Shown here in pieces: positions 1 through 12,017 of a stretch of 64,000 nt of DNA (position 1 is the first letter of the stretch; every line of letters starts with the position of its first letter). The notes beneath the pieces were generated by a model that saw only the letters and a list, made by a program, of their open reading frames with translations, had not been told where the DNA came from and did not search any database. Position numbers and translations under genes: made by a program. The DNA comes from Sabellastarte sp. h YS-2021 (taxonomy: Eukaryota > Annelida > Polychaeta > Sabellida > Sabellidae), in contig OZ024927.1 of assembly GCA_964017235.1 (NCBI GenBank), forward strand, positions 50,535,293-50,599,292, written 5' to 3'.

Positions 1-353
1 AAATATCGTTGACTCTATATATGACAGAATAAAGTTATTTCACCAAAAACTTTTCTATTTACTCTGTAGTTTATTGGTTCAAATAATAGTAACATATCAC
101 ATGACCAAGTATGATAAATAGCCTGGTCTGCATGGTAATAAAACACCTTTTTAAGTAGTGGTCAGTCATATGCTTGTAAAAGCTCCCATATAGGCAAGAT
201 AAACACAAATGATCTCCATTCAGTAACAACCAAATGGAGTACCGAATGGATTCTCCATGCGGTTATTAGTGGAACCCTAGTGACTTGTAATATGTTGACA
301 TAGAGATAGATAACCACTTTTATTAATAATACGAGATAAAAGGAATGAGTATT
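1..353. other. No gene recognised
   Basis: AT-rich sequence without splice-bounded coding potential or repeats that I recognise. It may be intergenic or 5' intron of the EGF/LDLa gene. Confidence 0.4.
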
Positions 354-2014
354 TTTATCTCCCACCTGCGGCCAAAGGCCATTGTCGGGAGAGTATAAAA
401 CGCCTTTCGTACGTGCGTGCGTCTGTCGGTCCCTACATTACATTTTTGCATGAACCTTAATATCTCATTCATTTATAAAGATATCTTCACCAAATTTGCA
501 GGGAATGTTTATGGCTATGAAAACCTGTCTCTGACAAATTTTAGCCTCATTTTGAAAAACAAAATGGCCGCCACAGCTAATTGATTGAATATCGTGAAGG
601 TGCTCTAAATCTTGAAATATTCCAGTTAGCTTCATCAAATTTGCAGAAAAGCTATGGCTAGAAAACCTAGCCTGATAGTAATTTTGGCCTAGTTCAAAAA
701 ACAAAATGGCCGCCATATCAAATGTTTAATGTCAAACAGTGTTATCTTATTAAAAAGGCCTTATTTCTCCTCAAATATTGCTCCTAGAGGTTCGGAATGT
801 GAAAACAACTTGTAGGACATCATGGCCTGGGAATCTTTTCCAGGTGTTGAATTTGACCTTTGACCCCTGCTTCAAGCTTAAATGAGGTTGTCACATCAAA
901 ACGTCCTTATTTCTCCCTTGTTATTAGTGCTATGGCTTTAGATTGTAAAGACAGACCATGGAAAGCATAGTTGTGGTCGACAGATTGTAAACGCCTTCCA
1001 TGTGTGTCTATTTGTGTATCCGTCCGTGCGTCCATTTGTCAGATTTTAACATAAACCTTAACATCTCATTCATTTATAAAGATATCTTCATCAAATTTGC
1101 AGGGAATGTTTATAGCTACAAAAACCTGTCTCTGCAAAATTTTGGCTTCATTTTGAAAAACAAAATGGCCGCCATAGCCAACTGTTTAAAAATCATTATT
1201 TCATAAAGTTGTTCTGAATCTCGAAATATTCCAGCTAGCTTCATCATATTTGCACAAAAGGTATATGGCTAGAAAAGGTAGCCTGATAGTAATTTTGACC
1301 TAGTTCTAAAAGGAAAATGGCTGCCATATCACATGTTTAATGTCAAAAGGGTTATTCTATTTAAAAGGCCTGATATCTCCCCTAATATTGCTCCTAGATG
1401 TTCAGAATGTGAAAACAACTTGTAGGAAGTCATGGCCTGGGAATCTTTTCCAAGTGTTGAATTTGTCCTTTGACCGATGCTTCAAGGTTAAATGGAGTCG
1501 TCACACTAAAATGTCCTTATTTCACCCTTAGTATTGGTGCTATGGATTCAGAATATAAAGACAGACCATCAAAAGTCCTGGTCTTCAAATGTTTTGCTTG
1601 AGAAAAATTTTGCCCTTATTTTGAAAAACAAAATGGCCGCCATAGCCAATTATTTAAAAATCATTAAGATGCTCTAAAACTTGAAATATTACAGCTAGGT
1701 TCATCAAATATGCGCAAAATATATATGGCTAGGAAAGTTAGCCTGATAGTAATTTGGCCTAGTTTTGAAAACAAAATGGCCGTCATATCACATGTTAAAT
1801 GGGATTATCCTATTAAAAAGGCCTTATATCTCCGTTATAATTGCTACTAGGGTGAAGTGAAGGCTTGAGACTCTTTTCCAATTGCTGACTTTTACCTTTG
1901 ACCCCTTCTTCAATGTCGAGTGGGGTTATCTTACTACAAAGGCCTTACATCTCCTTTAGTTCTCCATTATTACTGATTCTAAGGCGGGAGATAACCGCTG
2001 CAGCAGTGGCCTTG
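354..2014 (+). mobile_element. GGGAGAT-ended repeat element, copy 1
   Basis: It starts with TTATCTCCCACC and a G/C-rich hairpin leading to GTATAAAACGCCTTTCGTACG, and ends with GGCGGGAGATAACC then GCAGTGGCCTTG. Inside, about 600-bp blocks are duplicated (TTTGCAGGGAATGTTTAT at 495 and again at about 1096) and AAAACAAAATGGCCGCCAT recurs. There is no coding capacity. Two further copies are at 22199 and 54619. Confidence 0.6.
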
Positions 2015-4089
2015 TTTTATATGGCACATATCAATTTAGGAATGGGACATGACCAAATAATTGCCCCATCTATTTTAATGTTGCATAAGGCTTAAACTTG
2101 CACTAAAAGTCTTTTTAAATATGAACACAAAGGTTGCATACAGAACTCGTATTTGTTGGCAAACTTAACTGACCAGACTCTACACTTTGGTAATGTTAAA
2201 GTCAGTACTGCTGAGCTACCCAAGTTTGCTGCCTACCCATGTTCATCACTTGCATTTTATGATGATATTAAAGCAACTCACATTTGATCCCTCCTTGTAG
2301 AGTTACACATTCACATTACAGGCGCATCTTCATGTTGTTTTAGCATCAGTATTATTTGTCTTTAAGGCAGATGAAGAACTTGAGTAGGTGAGCAGTATAT
2401 GTAACAGTACATTATGCAAACTGGGACGTTTTTCCGAATTACAAGTTCACTCTAGCCTTGGGTAGACATCTACCCAAGTATACAGTTGTGGTTTCAGTTA
2501 GTGTTCTTTATTCATTCTACAAAGTCAAAGGTAGAGTTTTGTGTCCTGTTCAACATCAAAGTCATATTGGAACAGGTTCTTAGCCTCACCACTTGTGTGA
2601 GTCAAATCCACACAGACCAGCAGCCAGTTAGTAGCTCCCCCATCAGTGTATCAATCAATAGTTTCAGACTTTTTATGACTATTAAGAAGAAAATAATTTA
2701 TATAGTTTGAACAAAATTGTTCTTACCAACTAAATAAAAAATGCTACTCGGAAATGTTAGCATTACCACAAGTTTATGAAATATAATGAAGATCACACAT
2801 TTAAAACACTGTGTTCATTTAAATTTTTTGATATTGTGATATCTAGGGTTTCAGGTTTCAGATGTCAACTCAGCCTGTGTTTGTCTTGGATAAATATATC
2901 TGAGGGGGATTGGGAGGGAATAAAATTTAGATAATGGATAAAGGGACACAGTAAATGCATTCATTCCTAGTATACTTCAATTGTTTTGATATTGAAAGTC
3001 ACAGTAAAAGTGTTTAAATAGTTCTGACTATGAGTATGATTTGGGATTTGTAACTTAAGGAGGTGTGATTCCTGTATTGCTTATATGAAAGTTATAGATA
3101 AGCTTGGTTTGAGTTTTTAAAAGTTCATGCATAATTTTACATGTGTGTATCAATGATACATTATAAGAAACAGCAGATATCTGTTTTTATGCAATAAATT
3201 TGATAAAAAAAACATTGTTAATTTTTGTATATTCTTTAACATCATAATCCAAGACATGTCCATTTTTAAATATCCAAAGTGTTAAGATTTAACACTGCAT
3301 TTTCAAATATCCTTTGACAATGAGGGAGTGTCATGGTTCGTCAAGTATATATCATGAAAGGTTTTCAAAATCCCTTCATGTTGTTGACACATGCTCTATA
3401 AGAAAATGAATGATCTCTTGATTTTCAAGCAGTATTTTGCCACTATTTAGTGTGCTCTCTGTTTGTTCTTAATATTTTTGTTACAGTGTCAAGTTCCCAC
3501 ATACAATAGACAGAAGCAATTTAACATACATATGCCATCTACAATTTCTTAAAACAGTTAATTGATAAAAATGTGTTACTTTATGTGTCGAAATATAAAC
3601 AGTAATATGAGTGTGTCCCATATACCATTTCTGCACCAAAAATTAACAGAGGCTAGAAATGAAAAACTTTTTTCTGTTACATGAATATTAACTTTAGATT
3701 TAATGAATAAAAACCAAAGTTTTTTTAACATTGTTCATCTCTCACAAAATGAAGTATGGCTGAATGATGATCCTGAAAGCAACTTAGCTTTTGCATTTAT
3801 CCAATTTTTTATGAATAGATTTATTTATGCTAATGTCGTCTTACATGTACATTTTCTCAGCTTTGAAAAAAAGTCTTCAAATAGCAAAGTTTTAACAATG
3901 TCATGGCTTCAAAGAATATAGTTCTGAAGGCAATAAATTAGATTAGATTAGATAAATAGGAATAAGGAATTCCAACACAAATTTTTTGAAGTGCAATGAA
4001 CTATCTCAATATGGCTTCATTCAGTGTTACAGATATTTAATAATTTACCTAAAGGCAATAAAAATGGGTAAAAGACAAGATTTTGCATC
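2015..4089. other. AT-rich stretch without recognised genes
   Basis: Only short random open frames and A/T runs. No domain-coding exon, SINE or clear inverted repeat was seen. Confidence 0.45.
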
Positions 4090-4195
4090 ACCGTTCAACA
4101 GCCAGGGTCATATTGGCACTGCTCCTAAGTGTTGTCATTTGTGTAGGAGTCCAACCCACATAGAGGCGACAGCCTGTGATTAGATGCTACTTTCT
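4090..4195 (-). repeat. tRNA-derived SINE fragment
   Basis: The reverse complement carries AGCATCTAATCACAGGCTGT, a box-B-like GGGTTGGACTCC, and the 3' part CAATATGACCCTGGCTGTTG. It matches the complete copies at 58012 and 60678 but has lost its ends. Confidence 0.6.
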
Positions 4196-4385
4196 TTGGT
4201 GCTGAGGACTAGAGGCAATAAACTAGGAATCATAAATGACTTAAGAGACGAATAGTTGAACATTTATATATATATGACTGTATGATTACAATTAATTAGT
4301 TAATATTCATAATCAGGACAGTAGGGAGGCAGACATGTGGCAGTGGGTATTGTTGTCAGGACCATTAATGCAAGGTAATTTCTAT

Positions 4386-4500
4386 AGGTACATGGTGGCC
4401 TAGTGGTTAGCAAGTTTGGAATCTAATCGCAGGCTGTCGCCTCTGTGTGGGTTTGACTCCAACAAGTGGCAGTGCAATGCTATGAGCCACCTGACAAAGT
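4386..4500 (+). repeat. tRNA-derived SINE fragment
   Basis: GTGGCCTAGTGGTTAGCAAG (box A region) is followed by AATCGCAGGCTGTCGCCTCT and a box-B-like GGGTTTGACTCC. It is truncated in its 3' half and lies a few hundred bases from a minus-strand copy of the same family. Confidence 0.65.
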
Positions 4501-4662
4501 ATGGTACAAATGAACACACACAAATGAATAAACATATTAATGATATAAACTACTTGTGCAAAACATAATGTATACAAACCAACCAACTTAGACCCAGCCA
4601 TTAAACTGGATATCATATGCAACACAAGAAAGTATATCATAATATCAAGCTAGCTTTATAAT

Positions 4663-5488
4663 GAGGCTGTTCCATTTCTGTGCAAGTCCTATAACAAGTG
4701 TTATACAAAACTACAGCTTTAGCCATTTAAATTTATACAGCAGTCACTTCCTACATTGTATTTAGGTGAGCAATTAATACCTATGCTTCTGCAGCAGCAT
4801 TTATCAGTTTTCAGACCAAAGGGCAATACCCAAATCTCCTAGATTGGACTTTCTACCAAATTTTTTTTATCTACTGGTAGAAACTCCAGTTGGACTTTCT
4901 ACCAGTAGAATTTTAAATACTACCACATTGGACTTTCTACCCTGACATATCATAAACCTTACTCCTGGTTGTCGATTATTAGGAATCGGGAACTGAATTT
5001 TTTACATCTTAATTATCTTAAAGCCATCGTAAACTATTGTGTGCGGAAAATATGATACTTTCCGATGCGTTTACAATAACATCACTCGGGAGGCCATCGG
5101 GAATAGTTAAGGACAATTTTAAGCTGTTTTATTTCAGATTTAAAACATCTTAAACCCATTATAAGATCCTCTGTTTGATCTTACAGCAATCTTAAACCTA
5201 TGTTATTGTTGTAAAGCAATATTTTCCATCTTATAGCAATTGTAAACCTATCTGTTTCATCTTAAGAGACTCGTAAACCAATTGGATGGATCGGAAAACT
5301 ATTGCAAACCTGTCAGAAGAAATTTTAAGGCAATGGCAACATCAGTTGGAAAGCTTTCAGGAAAATATCTTATACATTGGGAATATAACTTAAGCCTAGC
5401 ATAAAATATAGCCTGGACTGTACATTTTTTCATTACTTCAAGTAGTAAACCTATTGTAAACCACACTCACAGAAATGGAACAGCCCTC
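4663..5488. mobile_element. MITE-like element with 20-bp terminal inverted repeats
   Basis: The left end GAGGCTGTTCCATTTCTGTG matches the reverse complement of the right end CACAGAAATGGAACAGCCCTC with one indel. The 0.8-kb interior has no coding frame; it has short repeats of TTGGACTTTCTACC and of a CTTAAACC/GTAAACC phrase. Confidence 0.65.
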
Positions 5489-6612
5489 TAAGTGTGCACA
5501 TATTATCATAATTACAAAAATTTAATTTAATTTGTGTAATCATTTTAAATTGACATAAGAGACAGGAGAGAAACACCTGAATGCATGAATTTATTTCATA
5601 AACATATAAATGTGGGTGCAGCACCAATATTTCTATTTTTATCTCACTCTTTTATTATATAATTACTGTGGCCATGATATGCCCTTGACCCCCATACCTT
5701 ACATAAATGGTAGCATGATGGGCTTTGAAAATTCTGAAAATATCTTTCACAATATCTGTCAAGAATGATGTTTGCTAGAAATTTGCACATGTTGGAACAT
5801 CACAACACACCACACTAATGCATAGTTATATAATTTGTTTGGGAAAAAGAGCCAACAAAGAAGCACTTCTTTTTAAATGAAAGTCCATGTGTAAATCTTG
5901 GATTTTCAGAATATGAATTACAAAACAAGAGTTTAGGCCTGTATACACCTAACTTATCCAGTCAGACCTTTATAGTACATTTAGATATAAGCCTTTATTA
6001 CATTGAACAAAATGATTCAAAATGTTCAATATCCAATAAGCTTAGGTGTAAGCCTTAATTACATTGAATAAAAGGGTTCAAAATGTTCAGAATCTTACAA
6101 TAAACGAGAAAGTCATGTCCATTTGAAATGGAGATCTACCTTAAATGCTAAGGATACCTAACAATCCAAAAAAAGCTGGAGAATTCTTCAAAATAAAAAT
6201 CATTTCATAATGGCTGATATTGTATCTTTTTTGGTGTAGAAATAAACTATGTATGCACAGACTTTATTTGGAAGATATTTTTAACCTCTAAAATGATATA
6301 TTTCTGTGACAATTAAAAGATCTCTTATAATATGGATCATTCACCTTTATTTAGATGTCATTCTGCTCCACAAACATATTTGCTAAGAAACATTCCTATT
6401 TAATTACTACAGCATTTGGCACTTTGGTATAGAATCTGCCAGAACAGATATCAAGTGCTATAAAATTGTAACTATTAGATCAGATGTTAGACTCAATTGT
6501 GAACTTTTTAATTCATTTTGTAAAATGACATTTTCAAAAGAAAAAAATAAATAAACCACACACCAGTACCATGCTTCACATATGTTAAAGCAATACATTG
6601 TATTTCTTTTTA
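5489..6612. other. AT-rich stretch without recognised genes
   Basis: Apart from an imperfect duplication around 5990-6090 (ACATTGAA and TTCAAAATGTTCA phrases twice) nothing is recognisable here. Confidence 0.4.
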
Positions 6613-6845
6613 ATACCTCCGCCATGGAATCTTACAATAAACAGGATTGTTAGCAGGATTATGCAAATACTACTGGATGGACCTTCATCCCAAAAGAATC
6701 AGAATATAGGTCTTGGCCCAACTTGAATCCCATTAAGTTTTGAGAGTGATCTGGATCACCATCAGGATAGAAATAATAGTTCAGATTTTCCCATTTCCTT
6801 ATTATTACATGCCTTGTGCACTTGTTCTAATTGTTTTAGCCGAGG
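6613..6845 (+). repeat. CCTCCGCC-type interspersed repeat, diverged
   Basis: It begins ACCTCCGCCATGG, contains GAGAGTGATCTGGATCACC, and ends GTGCACTTGTTCT. This is the same ordered set of phrases as at 27401-27706. It lies directly upstream of the first exon. Confidence 0.5.
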
Positions 6846-6903
6846 CACATATGTGTAATGAGCTTAAAAGCCTTGTTTGTAACAACTTTTTCTTCTCTTC
6901 CAG

Positions 6904-7050
6904 CATTTATCCTGGTGGGAATAGCCTGGTTACCAGACAGTCAAGGCGAGGTTGTGGGATGTGATAATGGTGGCTATGTGATCACCAACCCAAATGGCCA
7001 GGAGGTTTGCTACTGTCCACCTGCATATACTGGACCACTCTGTGAATCAT
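6904..7050 (+). CDS. Exon: hydrophobic leader plus 4-Cys EGF-like module
   Basis: A pyrimidine-rich acceptor ends at 6903 and the donor is GTGAGT at 7051; the exon is 147 nt, phase 1-1. The protein begins with a hydrophobic stretch (FILVGIAWLPDSQG), then an EGF-like core with CDNGG, CYC and a C-terminal GPLC. The usual first and third EGF cysteines are absent (Tyr stands where the third is expected), leaving four. The frame stays open upstream to an ATG at 6858 and would then give a 30-residue signal-peptide-like start, so this could be the first coding exon. Otherwise an upstream exon supplies the start. This is the first exon of the gene I can support. Confidence 0.75.
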
Positions 7051-8634
7051 GTGAGTGACCTCAAGTCAGCTCAGCTATCCTCTAGTGACCTAGTGGCCCA
7101 ATAAACCATTTCTCAGATTGCCATTCTATCACCGATCACTAGTTTCCCACATTTGCCAAAGTTTGTTGAACCTGCAACTTTATGTAGCATACAGGACCAC
7201 CAGTTATACTATGTTGGACACTACTGCAGACCTCTAGTTTACAATTTAAATACACCCCATACAAAGTACCCCACATCTATACCCATACAAATCTCAAGCA
7301 TTGGGAAACAAAATTCTGTTTCTAAAATTTTTAATTTTTGCAAAATATGCTAGTTGGTTAGATTTTTTCATCCAAGAACTTTTAAGACCAGTGTTTAAGA
7401 TATCGAACAAATAATTCATTTCTCTTTAACAATTAAGAGGCATGGTTTTAGCAAACTCTGTCATTTCTAAATGCCTGTGATGTGTATTTTCTTTATCATA
7501 TAAACATTCTAAGCCCTAAACCAAGTGAAAACAAGGTTACTTCTCACATCTGTCTTCATCTTATGTACACACCTCTTGGGTGACATAAAGCATATCTCTG
7601 TGCAAGTGACACAAGTTTGCAATAAACAGGCCATTAATGTGACCTTAAATGTAACTTCAGATCTTTCAAGTCCATTTCTTAAAATTTAGCTTTATATGTA
7701 TTTTTACAGAGAAGGTAACGGTGAGTTTACATATGCTTGTTGAATAAATCTATTTGTGTGATAAGTAACAAGTTTGTTTATGTTAAGCTTTGCAACTATC
7801 TGACCAGGCCTCAGAAAGACAGCACATATTTATAGGTATACTGTCTTTAAATGTAAATAATGTCAAGGTTCAGGCTATATGCTTAATGCACACAGATACT
7901 TTGTATTTGACATCAAGTTGCCACTTTGCCATGTGAAAATGAAATATAGTATTCTGTCTGACCTTTGTTCTGGATTGCTCATTTGTCAGAAATGGGCTGA
8001 ATTATTTGTCAAACTATGTATAATTAAAAAGCGCAAATATTTTCACTTATAACAAAAACTCTTTCTGATAATCTGATTTCTGATAATATATGTGCAAACA
8101 GTGGACCAGTAAATATAAGCTCTCTGCTTACATAACATTAATATGTTTACTTGACCGCAGATTCACAAATATTTGTATTGATTGTTTTTAAAAGTCAGCT
8201 CATTGACACATTTTTAATAGAGAACAAGGGTCATTGCGACAGGTTAACTTTGTCAGTTGAGTCAATGTTAGACACACTGTCATGTCAGACATCGGTTGAC
8301 ACAGTAACCCTATATCTTGTGAGTATAATACCCCAGTCACACTCCAGGTAGTATTGCCTATGTTTGCATGTGTCCAAAAACCCTGAAAATCATGGAGGTG
8401 GAAACTGTGAACTTTTCAAAACTTCCGTGTGTATTGACAGGTGAAGTAGGGAAAGCTAGAGTTGCTCAAGTTTGCAGACAGAAGTGTATTTGTATTTACA
8501 GGAATGAGGCTGTTAACAAATTGCCTCTAAATGTACGTAATACTGCATGTAGTTTGACCGGGGTTTAACCAATGTGAAATAAACTCTGTATTGCTGGAAT
8601 CTCTCATACCAGCAGCATTTGTTTAGAGAGTCAT

Positions 8635-8848
8635 TGATTACCCCCACCATGCATCTGAGTTGCTGTCTGTTTACAAAATCATTTGAAAAGTTGTGGACAG
8701 ATTTTGATGAAAATTTCAGGAAATGTTGACATTGGCACATAAAGCAGATGATTTGAAGTTTGGTGGTGATCTGGATCACTGTCATGATCCAGGAATATTT
8801 TAGGTGCTGGGTCTTGGTAGGGATATGCACTCTCCGAAGTGCTCTTGT
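8635..8848 (+). repeat. CCTCCGCC-type interspersed repeat, diverged
   Basis: GGACAGATTTTGATGAAAAT, GGTGATCTGGATCACTGTC and GCACTCTCCGAAGTGCTCTT appear in the order seen in the best copy at 27401. The rest of intron 7051-9210 shows nothing else recognisable. Confidence 0.55.
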
Positions 8849-9210
8849 TGCTTCAGCTTTTACTTGAAAATCTGTGATTTTTTATGTTGAGGTCTTAAAA
8901 CAGGTTCCACATCATTAGTCATTAAACTCATACTGGCTCTAGCTGTACAGAGCCTAGAGTCCATGTCTCAGGGAAACTGTATAAAGCTTAGGCATCTCAT
9001 AAAATCTCTGTTTCATTCATAGATTTTGTAAATGCCTAAAATTTACAGGGATTTTTTGAAATCCCCAATTAAACTGTTCCCGTGTAAGACATGTACTCTG
9101 TGAGAGATTTTCTTAACAAATCAAGCTTAAAAGTAATTTCATAAAATGGTGTTCATTGTAAAAATCATTTTTGTCTGAGGAAAAGTCATGTATTTATTGA
9201 TGTTTTGCAG

Positions 9211-9306
9211 TTTTAGGAGAATTTGTGTGTTTGAATGGAGGAGAGGAAGTTGATGCCTTCACATGCAGTTGTCCTGAGGGAACAACAGGAGTTCAGTGTC
9301 AACACA
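9211..9306 (+). CDS. Exon: 4-Cys EGF-like module
   Basis: Acceptor TTTTGCAG ends at 9210 and donor GTGAGT starts at 9307; 96 nt, phase 1-1. The 32 residues contain VCLNGG, then TCSCPEGTTG and VQC: cysteines C2, C4, C5 and C6 of an EGF fold, with the C1-C3 pair missing as in the preceding exon. The Gly-containing PEGTTG turn between C5 and C6 is typical of EGF. The two neighbouring exons look like duplicates of one reduced module. Fold assignment is moderate because half of one disulfide pattern is lost. Confidence 0.75.
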
Positions 9307-9334
9307 GTGAGTATTAACAAATAGGGTGAGAATG

Positions 9335-9500
9335 AAATACCACCAGACCATAACACAGCTGCCAAAATACACCAAAACCTACCTCCAAAATGTCTGCACA
9401 GTAGTATGCACTGCTTTCCTCCATCCGTTCAACTACCTGTTGTGATATCACCTTTACAGTGTGTTTAAAAGGCAACATTAAACCAAAAACAGCCAATTAG
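9335..9500 (+). repeat. SINE 3'-region relative
   Basis: CAACTACCTGTTGTGATATC, then TACAGTG and ACATTAAACC, parallel the 3' half of the well-preserved SINE at 9833 (CAACTACCTGTCGGGATATG). It is an older, diverged copy. Confidence 0.5.
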
Positions 9501-9832
9501 TCCATTCAAAACATCACAACCACAACTCTGTCAGTCTTAGTAATTTATAATGAACACACCAATTGTGACACTACATTTCTTTGATATTGGTTCAAAGACA
9601 ATATTATAGCACAGAAGGAATTGAGAATGAAGGGCAAGGTGGAACATTTTATTTAATTAACTAAAATCAAACAAACCATATAGTGATAAGTATAATATCT
9701 AATTATGATGTTGATATCACATTAAAAATGATAAAAACCATGCCAAAAGTAAACATTTTGTTTTCCTGAAACCTTAAAACAGCAAAAGTTTTAAATCTCT
9801 ACATATCCTGACTCAAAACTGAACTTGCACTG

Positions 9833-10069
9833 AGGGGGCCATGGTGGCAGAGTGGTAACCCTCTTGCCTCCCACCATTGAGGCCGGGGTTCGGTTCCTGA
9901 CACGGCCTCAAGTGGGAAAGCTGGTAGTTGCTTGCCATTGGTCAGCAGTTTACAGTACAGAACCTTGACCAACTGTATGTACTGGTTTCCTCTGCCCTTC
10001 CAACTACCTGTCGGGATATGACCTGTACAGTGTTGAAAGTGACGTAAAAACCCCAAATAAATAAATAAA
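9833..10069 (+). mobile_element. tRNA-derived SINE with 12-bp target duplication
   Basis: It starts with GGTGGCAGAGTGGTAACC (box A) and GGGGTTCGGTTCC (box B), has an unrelated body, and ends in an (AAAT)n-like tail (CCCAAATAAATAAATAAA). It is flanked by the perfect 12-bp direct repeat GAACTTGCACTG at 9821-9832 and 10070-10081. The intact duplication indicates a fairly recent retrotransposition into this intron. Confidence 0.85.
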
Positions 10070-10159
10070 GAACTTGCACTGTTTCTAATCTCAGTCAGAC
10101 TCGAAGTCACTCTGTTGCTTAACTTGCAGATGCCCAAGGCAACCAGGTGTTAGTCATAT

Positions 10160-11153
10160 GGTTTTGTTGGGTGGGTTGCATGTAACCAACCCGCCTATTA
10201 GATTGATGTGTCTGACTTATGTATGTCCATCAACATTTTGGCTTCCGGACTCTAACTTGAAGATGCTTCTGCTGATCGATTTGAAACTTAACAGGATGGT
10301 AGGGCATCACCTAGGCTAGGTTGCTATCGAAATTGCTTCCATTTGGAAAAACAAGACTGCCAATTTTGTCAATTCTGTTTCCGGTCTCTAACTTGAAAGA
10401 TGCTTGTGCCAATCAATTATAAACATAACAGGATGGTAAGGAACCAATTAGGCTAGGTTGCTTTTGTAATTGGTGCCATTTGGAAATACAAGATGGCTGC
10501 CATGGCCGCCATCTTGCAATTCCATTTTTGGACTCTAACCCAAAAATGCTTCTGCCTGTCGATTTGAAACTTAACAGAGTGGTAATGGCCACCACCTAGG
10601 CTAGCTTGCTTTCTAATTTGGTGTCACATCTTGAAATTCCATTTCTGCCATCTTGAAATTCTGTTTCCTCACTTTAACTGGAAGACACTTATGCCGACTG
10701 ATTTGAAACTGAAAGGGTGATAGTGAATCACCTAGGCTAGGTTGCTTTCGAAGATGGTGCCACTTCGAAAAACAAGATGGCCGCCATGGCAGGAATCGTG
10801 AAATTCCGTTTCAGGATACTATCTCGAAGTTGCTTCAGCCGATCAATTTGAAACTTAACAGGGTGTTAGGGCACCACCTAGGCTAGGTTGCTTTCAAAGC
10901 TGGTGCTATTTGGAAAAACCAGATGGCTGCCACCTTGAAATTCTGTTTGCGGACTGTAACTTGAAGATGCTTCTGCTAATAGATTTCAAACTGGACAAAG
11001 TGGAGGGACATAACCCAGCACTATTTTGATATGTCCAGGACCAGTATAACAGCTATTGTGTTGCATATATCTGGCATACATCCATCCTGTTGACATGGCA
11101 AGTACTAGTATGTGTTACCTTGCCTGATGCTGATTGCACAACCCACCTTTTGG
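10160..11153. repeat. Tandem array of 137-148 bp units with inverted ends
   Basis: At least five units carry CACCTAGGCTAGGTTGC-type phrases at about 10311, 10448, 10596, 10732 and 10878, each followed by AAAACAAGATGGCCGCC-like text. The array is bounded by GTTGGGTGGGTTGC at the left and GCACAACCCACC at the right, an imperfect inverted pair. Confidence 0.7.
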
Positions 11154-11375
11154 GGTCTACAACCACAGTTTCTTCTTTTGAGTTATACTTTGTTTTAAAC
11201 ACCTTGTATAGTCCATATCACAGTTAGAAATTCAGGGGATGGAGGGAAAACCATGGCAAGCAACTTCCCGATCTCAGGTCATAGCCAGGGTTCAAACTTG
11301 TGACATGAGAGATGGGATGTTAAGGTGTTATACAATGTCTCATCAAAATCTCAAATTGAGGAAATCTTTATATTT

Positions 11376-11590
11376 TTAAGTGCGAGCTCTAGCGAGGCTC
11401 GCACTTCTAGGAATCACTTTTTTTCATTATTTTTTTTTGTCTCTGGACTTCCCACAATGACTCTCTCTTCCAGAGAAGTTGTAGCGTGGTCACAACCACT
11501 GTCTGTCTTTTACAGAAGTTAAGCGGTGATGGGCTACATTAGTACTGGGATGGGTGACCGCTTTAGTGCACTACTCTTGTCTCTGATGGC
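11376..11590 (+). repeat. 5S rRNA-derived fragment
   Basis: GAAGTTAAGCGGTGATGGGC and TTAGTACTGGGATGGGTGAC (11516-11559) match the internal promoter region (box A, IE, box C) of eukaryotic 5S rRNA. The 5' half of 5S is diverged and a hairpin with GTGCGAGC/GCTCGCAC arms precedes it at about 11380. It is a pseudogene or 5S-derived SINE head, not a functional gene. Confidence 0.65.
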
Positions 11591-11903
11591 TTTGTGCTTG
11601 TGCTAATAGATCAAAACCCCTTTCGGCCTTGTTAATACCCATAGGATACAAAAGTTGTCATAAATCATGAAAAGTTGGGGTGGTGAAACAAACCATATTC
11701 TAGTTTTCTAAAGCTTCTTTGAATTGTATCTTGTTTCTTCTACAGCAGTGAAAACCTAAACTCTAAAATTTGGTATTTTTTGAGCATTTATTTCCCTTTT
11801 AGTAATTTATATTTTGAAGAATATTAATACCTTACTTTTAGGGTTTTATAACAATTTTGGAATGACATAGTAGATAAGCATGTATGTTGTACTGTTCCTT
11901 CAG

Positions 11904-12017
11904 TTTGTCAAAGCACTGAGTATGCCTGTGTGGAGAGATGTATAGAATGGGCCAAAGTATGTGACAACGTGCCTGATGATTGTACAAACAACCAGGATGA
12001 AACTGTAGGATGTCAAG
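11904..12017 (+). CDS. Exon: LDL-receptor class A module 1
   Basis: Acceptor CCTTCAG ends at 11903; 114 nt, phase 1-1. The translation has six cysteines in LDLa order (C-QSTEYA-C-VER-C-IEWAKV-C-DNVPDD-C-TNNQDETVG-C). The C-terminal acidic cluster QDET is a weakened form of the DxSDE calcium box. The donor GTTCAT is poor, but its phase matches all neighbours and no better donor preserves the module. LDLa folds are small calcium-dependent ligand-binding modules. Confidence 0.8.

Noticed and set aside
8513-8830. 105-codon minus frame in intron 7051-9210
   Set aside because: It lies over the diverged CCTCCGCC-type repeat and has no domain signature.
11220-11320. tRNA-like phrase around GGGTTCAAACTTG
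   Set aside because: Box A is not convincing on either strand and flanks show no SINE body.
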